This document shows positions 1 through 12,302 of a DNA stretch of 64,000 bases, piece after piece. How positions within the stretch are numbered: position 1 is the first letter of the stretch; every line of letters begins with the position of its first letter. Location: positions 1,488,001-1,552,000 of the forward strand of contig JAILWY010000022.1 in assembly GCA_022113835.1 (NCBI GenBank). The letters run 5' to 3'. A model generated the notes under the pieces. That model was not told the DNA's origin. It saw only the letters and a program-made list of their open reading frames with translations, and did not search any database. A program made the position numbers and the translations under genes. Source of the stretch: Atopsyche davidsoni (taxonomy: Eukaryota > Arthropoda > Insecta > Trichoptera > Hydrobiosidae).

Positions 1-101
1 TAGTGAATATGAAATAGACCCGCATTTTTAGAAAATAAATTCATACAATGTTCATAAATGCAGCATTCATGATTGTTGATTTGGTATGTCGAGTGTTAAG
101 T

Positions 102-197
102 CCTCTGACGTTTCGGTCCCTGTGCTGGGAACATCTTCCGAATGTATTATGAAAACTTCTGAAGAAGGTCCTGGCATAGGGACCGAAACGTCAGAAG
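102..197. repeat. Inverted pair of hammerhead-like hairpins
   Basis: Two copies of one motif face each other. The right copy reads CTGAAGA, then GGTCC, a 7-base loop, GGGACC, then GAAACGTC. The left copy is its reverse complement with a few changes. Together they make an imperfect foldback of about 35 bases per arm. The order CUGANGA, stem II, GAAA, ACGU is that of the hammerhead ribozyme core, and stem II closes with five perfect pairs in the right copy. Stem I is not clear, and an alternative pairing of CTTCTGA with TCAGAAG competes with the core. It may be an active or decayed ribozyme remnant of a Penelope-like or retrozyme-like element, or only a hairpin of unknown use. Confidence 0.5.
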
Positions 198-1097
198 GCT
201 GAAAACATTAAAAATACAAAGAAATTCAAATTGATATTGTGTTAACAATATATTTGTTTGAGCATATTTAAAAAGTCGATTAAAACTCTTTGAAATTTTA
301 TTTTCGGTATGCGAGTGGGATTCAAACCGTCGCCTCTGGCTTTAGATCTTTCAATCACTGTGATTTAAAAATCTGAATGAGAAATTTATAATAGCAAACA
401 AATAAAAGGGGTTTGAATGCGGCTTTATATTTTTATGATTTTTTCCGTTTATCAATATTTATTATTGCCGCTCTAGTTATATTTAAAAAAAACTTGAATT
501 TTTCCCTGATTTTTGTAAAAAAATTGACTTGCTAATTTCAGTGAAAAGTCAATGGGTCAATTAAAAAAAAATTCTGTACATTTGCTATTGGCAAGGTTTT
601 TAAAAATTACGAAAAAATTACAATAAAACAGTGTCGAGCATTTTAAATAAATATTGAAATAAAATATCATATCAAAAACTAATTAAATTTATTTACAGTA
701 TTCAATAAATATTCCTTGTATTTTCATCGTTGTTTTTCCGACGTTTCGGTACCGGTACTGGGGATAAAAAAAAAACCAAACCATAACGAATATTTAAGTG
801 AAAGTTGTTCAAACAATAGTTACTTGCGACAACTGATCAAATAACCAGCAACGAAGCAAATAAATTAATGTATAAGGCAATGATCTGTTTTTTTTTTTTT
901 TTTTTTTTTTTTTGTTTACAGTTATTAATAGAACGGTATTTTTAATGCGAATTTTTTAATATGAAGCACGATTGATGTAATTTTTTTTTTTTTTTCATCA
1001 TGAAATTTCAGCTTCGCAGTTGAAAGTCGGATTCAAAACACGACATGAATTAAACATGGCGACGCGGCGTTTCCTTCCCAGTGGGCTCTGAAATTAC

Positions 1098-1187
1098 CTG
1101 CCGCTGCACCTCCACAGCCTTGGGCGAAAAAAACTGGTGCCGATCCTCGCCCATATAAATCCAATCCGCCTCTGACGACGTCTTCAT
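1098..1187 (-). CDS. Candidate first coding exon, unknown protein
   Basis: On the minus strand an ATG opens 30 codons (MKTSSEADWIYMGEDRHQ, then FFSPKAVEVQRQ) that end exactly at a donor, CAG|GTAATT, in phase 0. The exon and its upstream 80 bases are clearly more GC- and CpG-rich than the surroundings, as expected for a first exon beside a promoter. The reading frame stays open upstream for about 22 more codons, so the start could lie further 5' or the exon could have its own acceptor. The next exon would lie below position 1, outside the window. I do not recognise the protein. It could be an alternative first exon of the same gene as the exon at 3.4-3.5 kb. Confidence 0.4.
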
Positions 1188-1299
1188 TACGGAGCCGAGT
1201 CTCAACCGGCACCGAGTCTCACGGGCGAGACGGAGTCGCCGTCTCACTTGCACTATTTACTCCGACATTGTCGTCGTTTCTGCGATCGAGGCTGTACGT

Positions 1300-2020
<721 letters not shown>

Positions 2021-2049
2021 ATATTATCTATAAGGCTTGTTGGATATTG

Positions 2050-2570
2050 TATTTCACGAAGAATGGCTTGTACCGAAGCCGAAACGTTGGAAATTAAAAA
2101 AAAATTGTTTTATTAAGATGATGTACTGTGTTCTTACACTGTGGTGTTTTCTATAATTGTGAAAAATCTTGTGGTTATTCTATATAAATAATTATCACAC
2201 AATTGACAGAAGCTACATTTTTTGAAAATAGCTTTTATACCGGAGCCGAAACGTCGAAAAATATATTTAAAAAAAACTTTAATGTTTCTTGAATGTTATT
2301 CTATTTATATGATGTACTGTGCTCTAATACGTGATAAATATTATTATTTTTCTATAAAAATGATTGTCACTCTATTGACACTCTGTACCGTAGCTGAAAC
2401 GTCAGGAAAGCATACGAATTAATGCGATTTACAACTGATTACTATGTGTCTTGACTAAAGGATATAAATTAATTGATATGCTGAAAACTTAAACACTGTC
2501 GCCTGGCAGTGTTATAGATAGAAGATATATCGATTAAAAATGGAATCAGTACCGGAGCCGACACGTCTAA
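2050..2570 (+). repeat. Tandem repeat carrying hammerhead-like cores
   Basis: Four motif copies lie on one strand, with the GAAACGT (or GACACGT) segment at about 2081, 2248, 2396 and 2559, giving spacings of 148 to 167 bp. The first copy reads CGAAGA, GGCTT, a loop containing GTACCG, AAGCC, GAAACGTT; its stem II is five perfect pairs. The second has AGCTTTTATACCGGAGCC before GAAACGTC. Copies three and four are more decayed. Flanking text is also repeated (GATGTACTGTG at 2122 and 2313), so this is a real tandem array, not only a recurring motif. Tandem satellites with hammerheads are known from cave crickets, newts and schistosomes; the assignment here is inference. Confidence 0.55.
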
Positions 2571-2917
2571 AAAATAATAGAATTTTTAAGAGCTTGAATG
2601 TTTTATTAAGTGAATCAAATTACCGATGCATTTAAAACGAGACAAAAATGCTTTTACATATTAAATTGATTTTTCTATGATTTAAGCTTTATGTGATTTT
2701 TTTTTTATAAAATAAATTAGAAATAAATAAACGTAGGATATTGTTAAATCTACGATTTTAAGCAAATATTCTACAAGTGGTTCTATTTTTAGCGCGTGAA
2801 GAAATAAATCGTTGAGTGATTTATTTTTTCAGGTGTTTTATTCAGCTGGATCGATTGTCCGCAAAACCAGTGTTGTTTTCAGGCAAATAAATTCTATTCG
2901 CACTAAATAATGTAGAG

Positions 2918-2919
<2 letters not shown>

Positions 2920-2991
<72 letters not shown>
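2920..2991. repeat. (AT)n microsatellite
   Basis: Uninterrupted AT dinucleotide run of about 70 bp. Confidence 0.97.
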
Positions 2992-2994
<3 letters not shown>

Positions 2995-3433
2995 GACTAA
3001 TACGTGTCTGAGTCGATTTTTATAAAATATTTTTGTATACTGCTTAAACTTTAACCCGGACGATGGCGATAACTTACTAGCTTCCCGCATAAATTAAAAT
3101 ATATATTAAACATTTAAAATATAAATTAAGCTAATGTTTAAAAGTGTAGCTTAAAAATAGACACCATTTTTAAAATTTGATACACCAAAACTTAAATGAT
3201 AAAATTTTACGTAGTATGATTTTTACATTGACAACGAAGTTATGTATGAATTTATTTTATTCTTATTACGACAATTTTTTTTTTTTTTAAAAACTACAGT
3301 GGTCTACACTCGCTGCAACATATTTGAACAAATTTTTTTTTTTTGATGCCGTGTGTACAGGCAGCTTTTGTACGTAGTTCCCTGAGAGCGCACGATTGAT
3401 GGGTTTTCATGGTGGTGCACAGGTGAGGCTCAC

Positions 3434-3495
3434 CTGTAGTTGACGAAGGGGTTGATGTCATCGTTGCAATTGTTCTCCTCGTTGTCGGAAGCCAT
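3434..3495 (-). CDS. Candidate first coding exon, unknown protein
   Basis: On the minus strand an ATG in a good context (GAAGATGG) opens 20 codons plus 2 bases (MASDNEENNCNDDINPFVNY) and stops at a near-consensus donor, CTACAG|GTGAGC. The upstream 80 bases on that strand are GC-rich and suit a 5' untranslated region. Transcription would run toward lower coordinates. The next exon is not recognised in the 3.4 kb to the left end, so it is either beyond the window or too short to see. I do not recognise the family. A longer overlapping reading frame on the same strand crosses the splice donor and is probably a shadow. Confidence 0.45.
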
Positions 3496-3659
3496 CTTCC
3501 CCGCATCCGGCGAGACTTCTCCCTCACTTCACCAGCCTCGGGTGTTGTTACATTTATTTCCGACGACACTGTATGTTTGTTTTCAATATTTTATACTTCA
3601 CGAGGAATGTTTTTGATGAGCGGGCTCGCTTTTGTCGGGCACTCGGTTTAATGTGTTTT

Positions 3660-4930
3660 TTTTTTTTTTTTTTTGTTTGAATTGTTTGAATGCTTTTTAA
3701 CAATATCACAGATTTTATTCAATACTTGTTGTTTTGTATTACTCTTTGCTTACCGGCTATCTGAAACAAAATAAAAAAATATATATAAGTATAACATATT
3801 ATACACAATACTAATAACACTAAAACAACAATAATTTTTTTTATTACGAACTTCATCGCGGAGTTACAAAGTGATTCACGCATCATCCCTTGCTATATTA
3901 TACTGTAAAAAATATCAATGTTGTCAGGTGAACTATTACTACTAACAAATGTATAGCGATACTGCTGATGAATGATTTATTAAAAAAGCAACACCCTGAT
4001 GTTTCAAAAGTCAAACCCTCAGGACAACACAAGTATTAAATAAACACTCACATAACGCCTAAAATATTTTTCATAATTATAATTGCTCTTCAATTTTCAT
4101 TTAAATAACACTTCATAAAAAAATTAATAATACATTCGTTGTACTATTTTTACAATGTGCGTAATTTATTAGGCTCATTTATATTCAGCGTACAAAACCG
4201 CTTGCCTTGATTTTGGACTCTGGGCACGACACTGATATTAAAATTGTATATATTTTTTTTATAATTATATAATAAATAATAAAAACCTCACTTAATATTA
4301 TTTGAATATAAATACTATGATTTCACGTCACAATTGTTGAATTAATAAAAAAAATACGCGTAAGAAACAGAAGTGAAATAGTCGTGTTCGTGAAATCGTC
4401 TTGTCGTTCTTCTTCATACAAGAAGTTTTTGTTGCTGCTTGTTTTAAAATCAGCAGCAAAGGCCCTGCGCTATTTCGACTCGGTGTGGCCAAGAGGTGAG
4501 GCGAGGCCAAAGAATGGAATATTTAATCCAAAGACAGAGTCAAAAGTCACATTCGTGAATATTCAGATATTTAAACCGACACTACGGCAAGTCGGTAGTC
4601 AATAAACACCGTTTATGAAACATTTGCATTAAAATCAATGCAGATTTATTGCGTGCGTAGTGATTTTCGTACGCGTGAAACGACGAGAAAAACAGACTTG
4701 TTTGGTGTAGATACTATTGTGAGATCTGAGGGATCTCAACAATATCATCCCCTAGAACCGTGACGAAAAGATCAAATGGTGTAACCACGACAGTTTGCTT
4801 GTCTGAAAGGCTTTAAGGGTGTTTTTTTTTTAAGAAGACGCTATTGGCTAATTACCATTCGGTTGTCAGTTGTGTTGCAGCGTGTATAAGCCCTACATAC
4901 GCAGCGATTTTCAAATAGCCAATAGCGTCC
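3660..4930. other. No gene seen; probable upstream region
   Basis: Mostly AT-rich sequence with homopolymer runs. A somewhat GC-richer patch at 4380-4720 has short open frames on both strands but no convincing splice sites. At about 4199 there is a dispersed motif, CTTGCCTTGATTTTGG followed by a CACGACACTG-like end, which recurs near 11463 and, reversed, near 13959. Confidence 0.5.
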
Positions 4931-5985
4931 ATTGATTTCTGTGTATATTTGCGAGGCATTGGTTGTCTCTGTGTGTCTCCGAGTGTTGCTATGTGTACTT
5001 TTGTTGTTTCCCAGTGTTTCTGTGAGTTTTTGTGTGTCTCTGTATGACCGAATGCTCTTGTATGTCTCAAAGTGTTGCTGTGTGTACTCGCGTGTCTTCA
5101 GTTGTGCCTATGTGTCTCTGGGTGTTTCCGCGAGTCTCCGAGTGTCCCTGTATGTCTCGAGGTGTTGCTGTGTGTTCTCGAGTGTCTCCGAGGGTCCCTG
5201 TATATCTCCAGGTATTGCTGTGTGTACTCGCGTGTCTACAGCTGTATCCAAATGTCTCTGGGTGTCTCCGCGTGTTTCCGAGTGTCCTTGTATGTCTCCA
5301 GGTGTTGCTGTGTGTTCTTGAGTGTCTCCGAGGGTCCTTGTATGTCTTCAGTTGTGTCCAAATGTCTCTGGGTGTCTCCGCGTGTCTCCGAATGTCCCTG
5401 TATGTCTCCAGGTGTTGCTGTGTGTTCTTGAGTGTCTCTGAGGGTCCCGGTATATCTCTGGATGATGCTGTATGTACTCGCGTGTCTTCAGTTGTCTTCA
5501 TGTGTCCCTGTATGTCTCCGGGCGTTGTTGTGTGTTCTTGAGTGTCTCCGAGGGTCCTTGTATGTCTTCAGTTGTGTCCAAATGTCTCTGGGTGTCTCCG
5601 CGTGTCTCCGAATGTCCCTGTATGTCTCCAGGTGTTGCTGTGTGTTCTTGAGTGTCTCTGAGGGTCCCGGTATATCTCTGGATGATGCTGTATGTACTCG
5701 CGTGTCTTCAGTTGTCTTCATGTGTCCCTGTATGTCTCCGGGCGTTGTTGTGTGTTCTTGAGTGTCTCCGAGGGTCCTTGTATGTCTTCAGTTGTGTCCA
5801 AATGTCTCTGGGTGTCTCCGCGTGTCTCCGAATGTCCCTGTATGTCTCCAGGTGTTGCTGTGTGTTCTTGAGTGTCTCTGATGTTCCCTGTATATCTCTG
5901 GATGTTGCTGTGTGTACTCGCGTGTCTTCGATTGTCTCCGAGTGTCTCCGAGTGTCTCTGTGTGTCTCCGCGTGTCTCGCCGAGG
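4930..5985. repeat. Minisatellite with 220-bp higher-order period
   Basis: About 1.05 kb built from roughly 10-11-bp subunits of the type GTGTCTCCGAGTGTCCCTGT. A higher-order unit repeats with a period of exactly 220 bp, seen from AATGTCTCTGGGTGTCTCCG at 5361, 5581 and 5801. Several long reading frames are open across it on both strands because the subunits rarely contain stop codons. They are Val/Ser/Cys-rich or Thr/His-rich low-complexity frames with no start context or splice structure, so I do not call a gene. Confidence 0.95.
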
Positions 5986-6239
5986 CAGCGAGCAAGGAGG
6001 ACCACGCCATGCCCACGTGTTTTCCTTTGCCGAGAGTTGCGGGCCCCACCACGACGTGGGCGTCGCCATCTTTGTCTCTGAGCCGCGGTATCCTCAGCAA
6101 CTGGGTCACAGGGCCCCAGGGGCGCACTGGCCGTCAATTTTATCGTTATCCCCTAGCTATTCGGCTGATTACGTGCATTTGCACTAGACAGTACAGCCTA
6201 GTCAGAGCAAATATTAAAAAAAATTGGAAGCTGTGATTT

Positions 6240-7590
6240 TTCAAGGAAATTAATTCATCTCAATCAATCACGTATTTTATTATATAAAAATTACAATGTA
6301 ATCTAGATAATACAGTTATATTAAAAATAGTATTATTTCGTAATCTTCTAGCCGCTTGGCTGAATGCATATTTTAATATTTTAAATAAGCGTTTACAGGG
6401 CCATTTGCATTATGCAAAAATATTTTTAATAGTTTTATCGATTATAATATTAAAACCGTTTGGTTGGTCATATTTTTTTTTTAAATTGTTTATTATATTA
6501 AATTTTAAAATTTGGTGCATTAGAAGAAAATTAGAAAGTCTTTAAAATATATATTAATTAGATTTTTTTATGTTATCTCCTATCCTCAAAGCTTGATTTC
6601 AAATTTGTCATCTAAACATTATTTAAGTATACATCGGAATCCATAAAGGCACGATTATTATTCTGAGAGGCTTTAAACTAAACTATAATTAAATTAATCG
6701 TAGTTTATAAATTACTAACCATGATGGATTGTTGTGTTTTAATTTAAAATGATATTAAAATTTTGTGTGCACATGTTAACAGAAACTATAAAAACAACCT
6801 AAAGATAATTTGTAAATATTACCTTTCGAATTTATATTATAAATATTTGCCTTATTGATAAACATAAATATGTATATTTGATATATAAAAAAATATTATC
6901 TTATTAAAATACAATATTTTATAAAAAAATTATGTTAAGTCTTGGGTTGGATTTAAAGCATAATTATTTACACTTAAATCGTAAATGTTGCTATTAAATA
7001 GTTTTTTATGTTTTTCTTAAAAAATCGCATTTAATTATTTATGTATTGATAGTAAAGCAAGTGAAAATATATTGTTTTTCTTTACAAATTAAAACGTTTA
7101 AAAAGAGATAAATTGGCGAAGCTAGTCATAAAAAAATAAAAACTTTTTTTATATTAAATAAGTATCAAAATGAGATTTCCACAAGTATACTGTGTCAAAA
7201 ATATTTATAGTAAATAAAAAAAACGACAGAGGATATAAATATATTTTTAAAATGAGGAAAATAGTGTTTAAAATATTTTTCAAACAACATTGAAATGTTC
7301 ATAATATTTTTTTATAATAAACAATGACGCTTGATAATAAATATATAGCATATGTTGTATACTCTACGAAAGCCCATTGGGGCCCATCATAGTAGTATAT
7401 TATTTAATTATTAAAAAGACAATATTTTAAGTGTGAGTGAATTTTAACAGGGTGTTCCTAAAATCATAGAAATCTCATCCCTAAAAGTAGAAGATTTAAA
7501 AAAAAAAATATATATATATATAGTAAATTTGGGGGAGTCAAAACAAAAATTAATAAAAAATTTAAGAGAGCTGACTTGTAAATGATTCAC
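6240..7590. other. AT-rich stretch without recognisable gene
   Basis: Very AT-rich sequence. The only item of note is a single copy of the dispersed motif CTTCTAGCCGCTTGGCTGA near 6347, part of a miniature-element family described elsewhere in this window, and an ACAGGGTGTTCC terminus-like motif at about 7449. Confidence 0.6.
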
Positions 7591-7596
7591 AGCATA

Positions 7597-7665
7597 ATAT
7601 ACAGCCAAACGAATAGGAGATTACGAAAAAAAAGTTTATGTAACCCTTGAAAGGCAAAGGTGGGA
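7597..7665. repeat. Fragment of AGCCAAA-type miniature element
   Basis: Contains ACAGCCAAACGAATAGGAGA, TTACG and, 40 bases on, CCCTTGAAAGGCAAAGGTG. The same two blocks occur together at 8152-8290 and, inverted, at 52960-53075, so they belong to one dispersed family. Confidence 0.55.
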
Positions 7666-7734
7666 AATAAATATTAAAAAAAATATATATATATTTATTG
7701 TGAATATTTAGTTAAATTTTGTAAGGTACAGGCT

Positions 7735-7960
7735 GCATGGAGTGGGCGTATGCAAAGATAATGGGCTCTAGCTAACCAGGTGCCAATGGCCAATGAGGCG
7801 TTCCGATTTGCAAATACAGTTAATTAATTGGTCGGCCCCGCCCCCCGCGAGCCTACACACAGTCACCCTGTATACAAGGATACGGTAATTATCGACGAGT
7901 ATATAGCACGCTGTTGTTTTCTGCATATTTATACAGCAACCTACTTTTGAACGCCCCGTG
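7735..7960. promoter_or_regulatory. GC-rich regulatory-like island
   Basis: A short island of higher GC content in AT-rich DNA. It holds two CCAAT-type boxes (GCCAATGG, GGCCAATGAG) and an inverted one (ATTGGTCGG), a palindromic octamer-like ATTTGCAAAT, a homeobox-type TTAATTAATTGG and a GC box (GGCCCCGCCCCCC) within about 100 bases. This is promoter- or enhancer-like by content, but no adjacent coding exon is recognisable. It could also be the GC-rich end of a mobile element, since CACCCTGTATA follows at once. Confidence 0.35.
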
Positions 7961-8151
7961 GTCCGATGGTGTGCACACTCGCTTTTGACTCATAAATGAT
8001 TTGTTTCTTGGGTGTTAAGCCGCATTTTATACTTCGGAGTTTCGTACGCGGTACTAAAGACATATTAAGGAGAAAAATTAAATAATATTAAGCACATACT
8101 TTTGAATAATTTTACTATATTTTTTGAATAAAAATGTGAACGATAGTCTAA

Positions 8152-8292
8152 TTTACTACATAGCCAAATGACTAGGATATTACGGTATTTTATATTAGTG
8201 TGTTTTTGTTCAAAAAAGGCTTTTTTTTAAAGACTGAAAAAGCCCTCGAAAGGCGACGGTGTTCACAAAAACGTAATCATCTAGGAATAACT
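8152..8292. repeat. AGCCAAA-type miniature element with internal hairpin
   Basis: Starts CATAGCCAAATGACTAGGAT followed by ATTACG, has an internal hairpin (AAAAAAGGCTTTTT against AAAAAGCC), and ends CCCTCGAAAGGCGACGGTG followed by ACGTAATCATCTAGG, the inverted counterpart of the start. The terminal inverted similarity and the related copies elsewhere support a non-autonomous DNA element. Confidence 0.6.
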
Positions 8293-9319
8293 CAGAATTA
8301 CTATACTGTAACTATAAATCCATTTTTTCATCATCTGAATAACGAAATATAAGTATTTCATGTTTTCATGCAATTTATTTATATATTTTTTTACTATAAT
8401 TAGTGTTTTTTTTAATTTGTTATGATGTCATTAATAAGCATTACATCATTTAATTACGAAAGTATTTATACCAAGCGCAATTCTTTGATGCAATAAATAA
8501 TACATAGTGGATATTTTTTCTAAAGAATTTTTTAAGATAATTTTTTTTTTTTGCCTGCCATTTTGTCTGCCGAATCGCATTATTTTTTAAAAATTATTTA
8601 AGATAATTTGATGTGAAATATGCGATAAAGACTCTCACAAGATTAAATTAATACGATACACGAAAGATATGGAGCAGATGGTTGACAAGCACAAATCAGT
8701 TTAATACGTCATCAATTACGCAATATTAATAAATTTTAAGCAATTTATATAGAAAAATATAAAAAATAAATATATATATAATTGTATGTATATGTGTGCA
8801 CATAAAAGTGTGTGAACTCAAATATTACTACCTTTTTTTTGAACAATTCCAGTTCAGCTTTATAATTTATTTTTTTAAAGACCTACGCAAAGAAATTCAT
8901 TTGATGTGATTTTGTATATATCTATATATTTTTTATAATAAATTCGTTCAATGCTTTGTAAAAATATATAAAAAAGTTTTAAATAAATCAAAAGCCTATA
9001 TTTTCATTGAAATGATTTCATTTAAATTTCTGTATGCTTGAATCAAGAAATGACCATTTTAAAATATTACTTGCAAAATTTAATCTTTTTTATATATATT
9101 TTTTTTAATGTATGCATAGTTTATATCCTTGCATTGTTATTCACGTGTTATAACATTAAACGAGTGGCGTAAATCACGTTCACGTATGTTATGATAGTTA
9201 AAATTCTCATTTATCTAATTGTGGATGATATCATCAAAACGCCAGACCGTGACAGCGAGGGGCGAGGATTTGAACCTCATTCACCCACTTTAAACTGCAT
9301 ACAACCACTTTTTTTTTTG

Positions 9320-11600
9320 GTGAAGATTTACACCAGTGGCATGCAGTTTGTACTGCCAATAAAACATTGCATGCCTTGAAAACACCTTCTGTCAATTTTA
9401 ATCATTTTAATACAACAAGTGTATTTTCTATAATCACATCTTACTTGACTGAATGTGTGAGCCATATATAAAAATATATATATATGCGTTGATTTGTTTA
9501 TAAGGAAAATTCCATAGACGTAACAAGTAAAACAAAGCTTTTTATAAGCGCTTTCGCTTTTTTTGTATGAAGAAACATTATCAATGCGTTAATAATTAAA
9601 ATATTTGTTAACCCCATGTCATTTTTCTATATGTGATAAAACACAAGTTAAATGAAAAATTTGTTGACTTGTAAGGCATGCAGTTTTATATGAATCGCAT
9701 AAATACCTATCTGAATAAAAATGAGCATCACTGATTAATTAATTATATTTTTATGGTAAAATACCTAACAAACGATTATTCAAAACATATTTTTTATTAT
9801 TACTAAAGTTATTTTAATTATAATTTCAACACTTTGGTATTGTTGAAAACATTATAAATTAAAATTTAGTTTTTAAATGTAATTTTTTAAGCCTGCGTTT
9901 TATAAAAAAAAAAAAAAGCACTATGGCATGCAATGCATGAAAAGCATCTTAATTGCAGTGTTTCAATAATTTTTACATAAATTTTTCAATTTAAAAAATA
10001 TACATTTTTAATACCACATAAGATATCTGCTATTTTGCCGGATACGTATCAAAAAAAAACTTTCAATTGCTTGAGAATGTGTATTTAAAATTTGCGTATC
10101 TAACATAGAGTTAAAGGTTTTATTTTTTAAAAATGCTGGAGACGTATCAATCGCTACTAAAAGCTTTACACAGCTTGTCTACCTGCTTATATATAATAGT
10201 GTTGATTTTATAAAGTAATTTTAATTGTTTAAGCAATTAGTCTTCTCATATTTATTTAATGTTATTTTTCACACGGAGTGCAGTTTACATAACAAAAAAT
10301 CATTGCATGCTATAACATCTTATAGTTTATATATTAAAATACGTTTTAAGATATCTACCGTATAATTCAAAGAACTGCATTTCGTTGGTACAATTAAATC
10401 CAAATCCTAATAACAATACTGTTTATTTATTAAAAAAAAAATATATATAAAAAAACAAGCAATGCATGTGAAAATATATAAACTGCATTCATATAGATTT
10501 TAAATAAACTTTTATTTCATATCAAACTTCATGATAGGTATTACGAATTTATTTTTAATACATATTAAAAAATTGGTTTTTTATAAATATGAGTTGAAGG
10601 GAGTATAAATTTTTTATATTTTCACCAAAAATAATAAACAATTATTTTTCTCAAAAATATATCGTGAATATAATTATTAAAAATAAATTTGAAAAGAAAC
10701 GATTTATAACGGTAAAATAATACTATGAAAAAATTGGCTGCAGCTATTTTATTTGAAAATTATATATATATAAATAATAATAATGTTTTTCAAATTTCTC
10801 AAATGGTACGTATTATATTCATATATTTAAAAAATATTTTTTTATACTGTGTTGTAGACATCAGCAGGTATAAAAATGAACACGCATGCAGTTTCATAAA
10901 AAGGTATTCTAAATATGCATATCAATTGACAAATTAGCGAAATTCTTTGCATATCACTTAGTTGTGCACTTTTTCGCGAAATATATAAAAATACGTATTA
11001 AAAATAAAGCTCTTTACTTGGAAATTACATTTTAATATAGAAATATGCGTGGCACTCAACACATGCATTGCATGCCGTTTAGACATAATTTTTATATTAA
11101 AAAATATATATTTAAATATACCTATTATACTTAAGATCTGTTATTGAAAAATTGGGATATTAAGATATATGATTCTGCATGCAATGTATATTCTATTAAA
11201 AGTTTACAGCATTGCATGCCTTCGTACTTCATTTCACATGTGGGGGTTATACTTATATAGATATTTATAATATTGTATGTTAATTGAAAAAATATATATA
11301 CTTTTTGTAGGCAATGCATAGAACTGCATGCTCAGGCTATAAATTCATCGAAAACCACTCAAAAATACCCGAAGTCATGTTACGAAATGTACCTACGATG
11401 GCTTGCGGTTAATTAAAATAAATATATATATGCATTTAACGAAACGAAAAATTAGTAAAACGGCTTGCCTTGATTTTGGGCTCGACGCACGCCACTGCCA
11501 AGTAAATTTGTTTTAAAAATGTAATACTGAAGCTCTGGGGGTGTACATGTCTCGACTGCATGCCTAAGTATGCATAGCGCATATCGCAAATGTCGATCTG
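9320..11600. repeat. Cluster of GCATGC-containing motifs
   Basis: More than a dozen copies of closely related motifs (GGCATGCAGTTT, ATTGCATGCC, GCAATGCATG) are scattered over 2.3 kb, near 9338, 9367, 9677, 9924, 10306, 10461, 10883, 11060, 11176, 11212, 11313, 11329 and 11557. Many occur as facing pairs such as GGCATGCAGTTT followed by ATTGCATGCC. The intervening DNA is AT-rich and shows no gene. It may be a decayed tandem array or repeated insertion of one short element. Confidence 0.6.
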
Positions 11601-11681
11601 AAATACCTCAGCTAATCACAGCGATAAAAAAAATAATTGAAAAATACAGTTTTATAGTCTCGACGCATATTCGATTAGGTA

Positions 11682-11713
<32 letters not shown>

Positions 11714-11989
11714 CATATATACATACCAGTCTTTTAAACGTGAACCAAAAAAAAAAAAACACTAAAATTTTCACTTCCACAAAAAAACACTCAAAAATAC
11801 ATATGCCACAAAAATTATTATCACTTTTTCAAGGAGCACTGGAAAAAAAATAAATAAAAAAAATTCACATACAAAAGTTTTCTAAAAAAAAAAAAATAAT
11901 ACACTCGATAACTTGAAATGTTTGTATAAAAAAAATTTTTTTTTTTTTTTTTTAATGTATATGGTTTCGGGTGTGCTCGGGCGAGAGGG

Positions 11990-12175
11990 TTTTTTTCTTG
12001 CAGCGGTGCGCGCGGGGCGGGGAGCAAAGTGACGTGCGCCCGCTTCGGGAGCTCGGGGCGTACTGAGGGGAGCTCGGGCCGAGCGCGGCCGGCTCGGCGG
12101 CGCTCGGGCGTTTCCGCCGCCCTTCGGCTCCGGCCGGCTCCGGCGCGCGGCCGAGCACGCACCGAGCGCAATTAC
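11990..12175. promoter_or_regulatory. CpG-rich island
   Basis: About 180 bases with high GC and many CpG dinucleotides, sharply bounded by A/T homopolymers. Reading frames cross it on both strands but are Arg/Ala/Pro-rich and run into poly-Lys or poly-Phe at the edges, which is typical of GC-rich non-coding DNA. It may be a promoter island for an unseen transcript. The island at 16.44-16.77 kb is similar in nature and also lies just after a copy of the same dispersed repeat. Confidence 0.4.
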
Positions 12176-12302
12176 CAATCATTTATATACATATTTTTAA
12201 TAATTAAAACTTAATATATATATATATTTTTTTTTTAAATATTTTCTATATATTCAACATCGACAACAAAGCAATTGAGGTTAGATTGAGTAATATATAT
12301 AA

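Noticed and set aside
4932..6236. Many long frames on both strands across the minisatellite
   Set aside because: They follow the 11-bp repeat, are low complexity and overlap each other in all frames.
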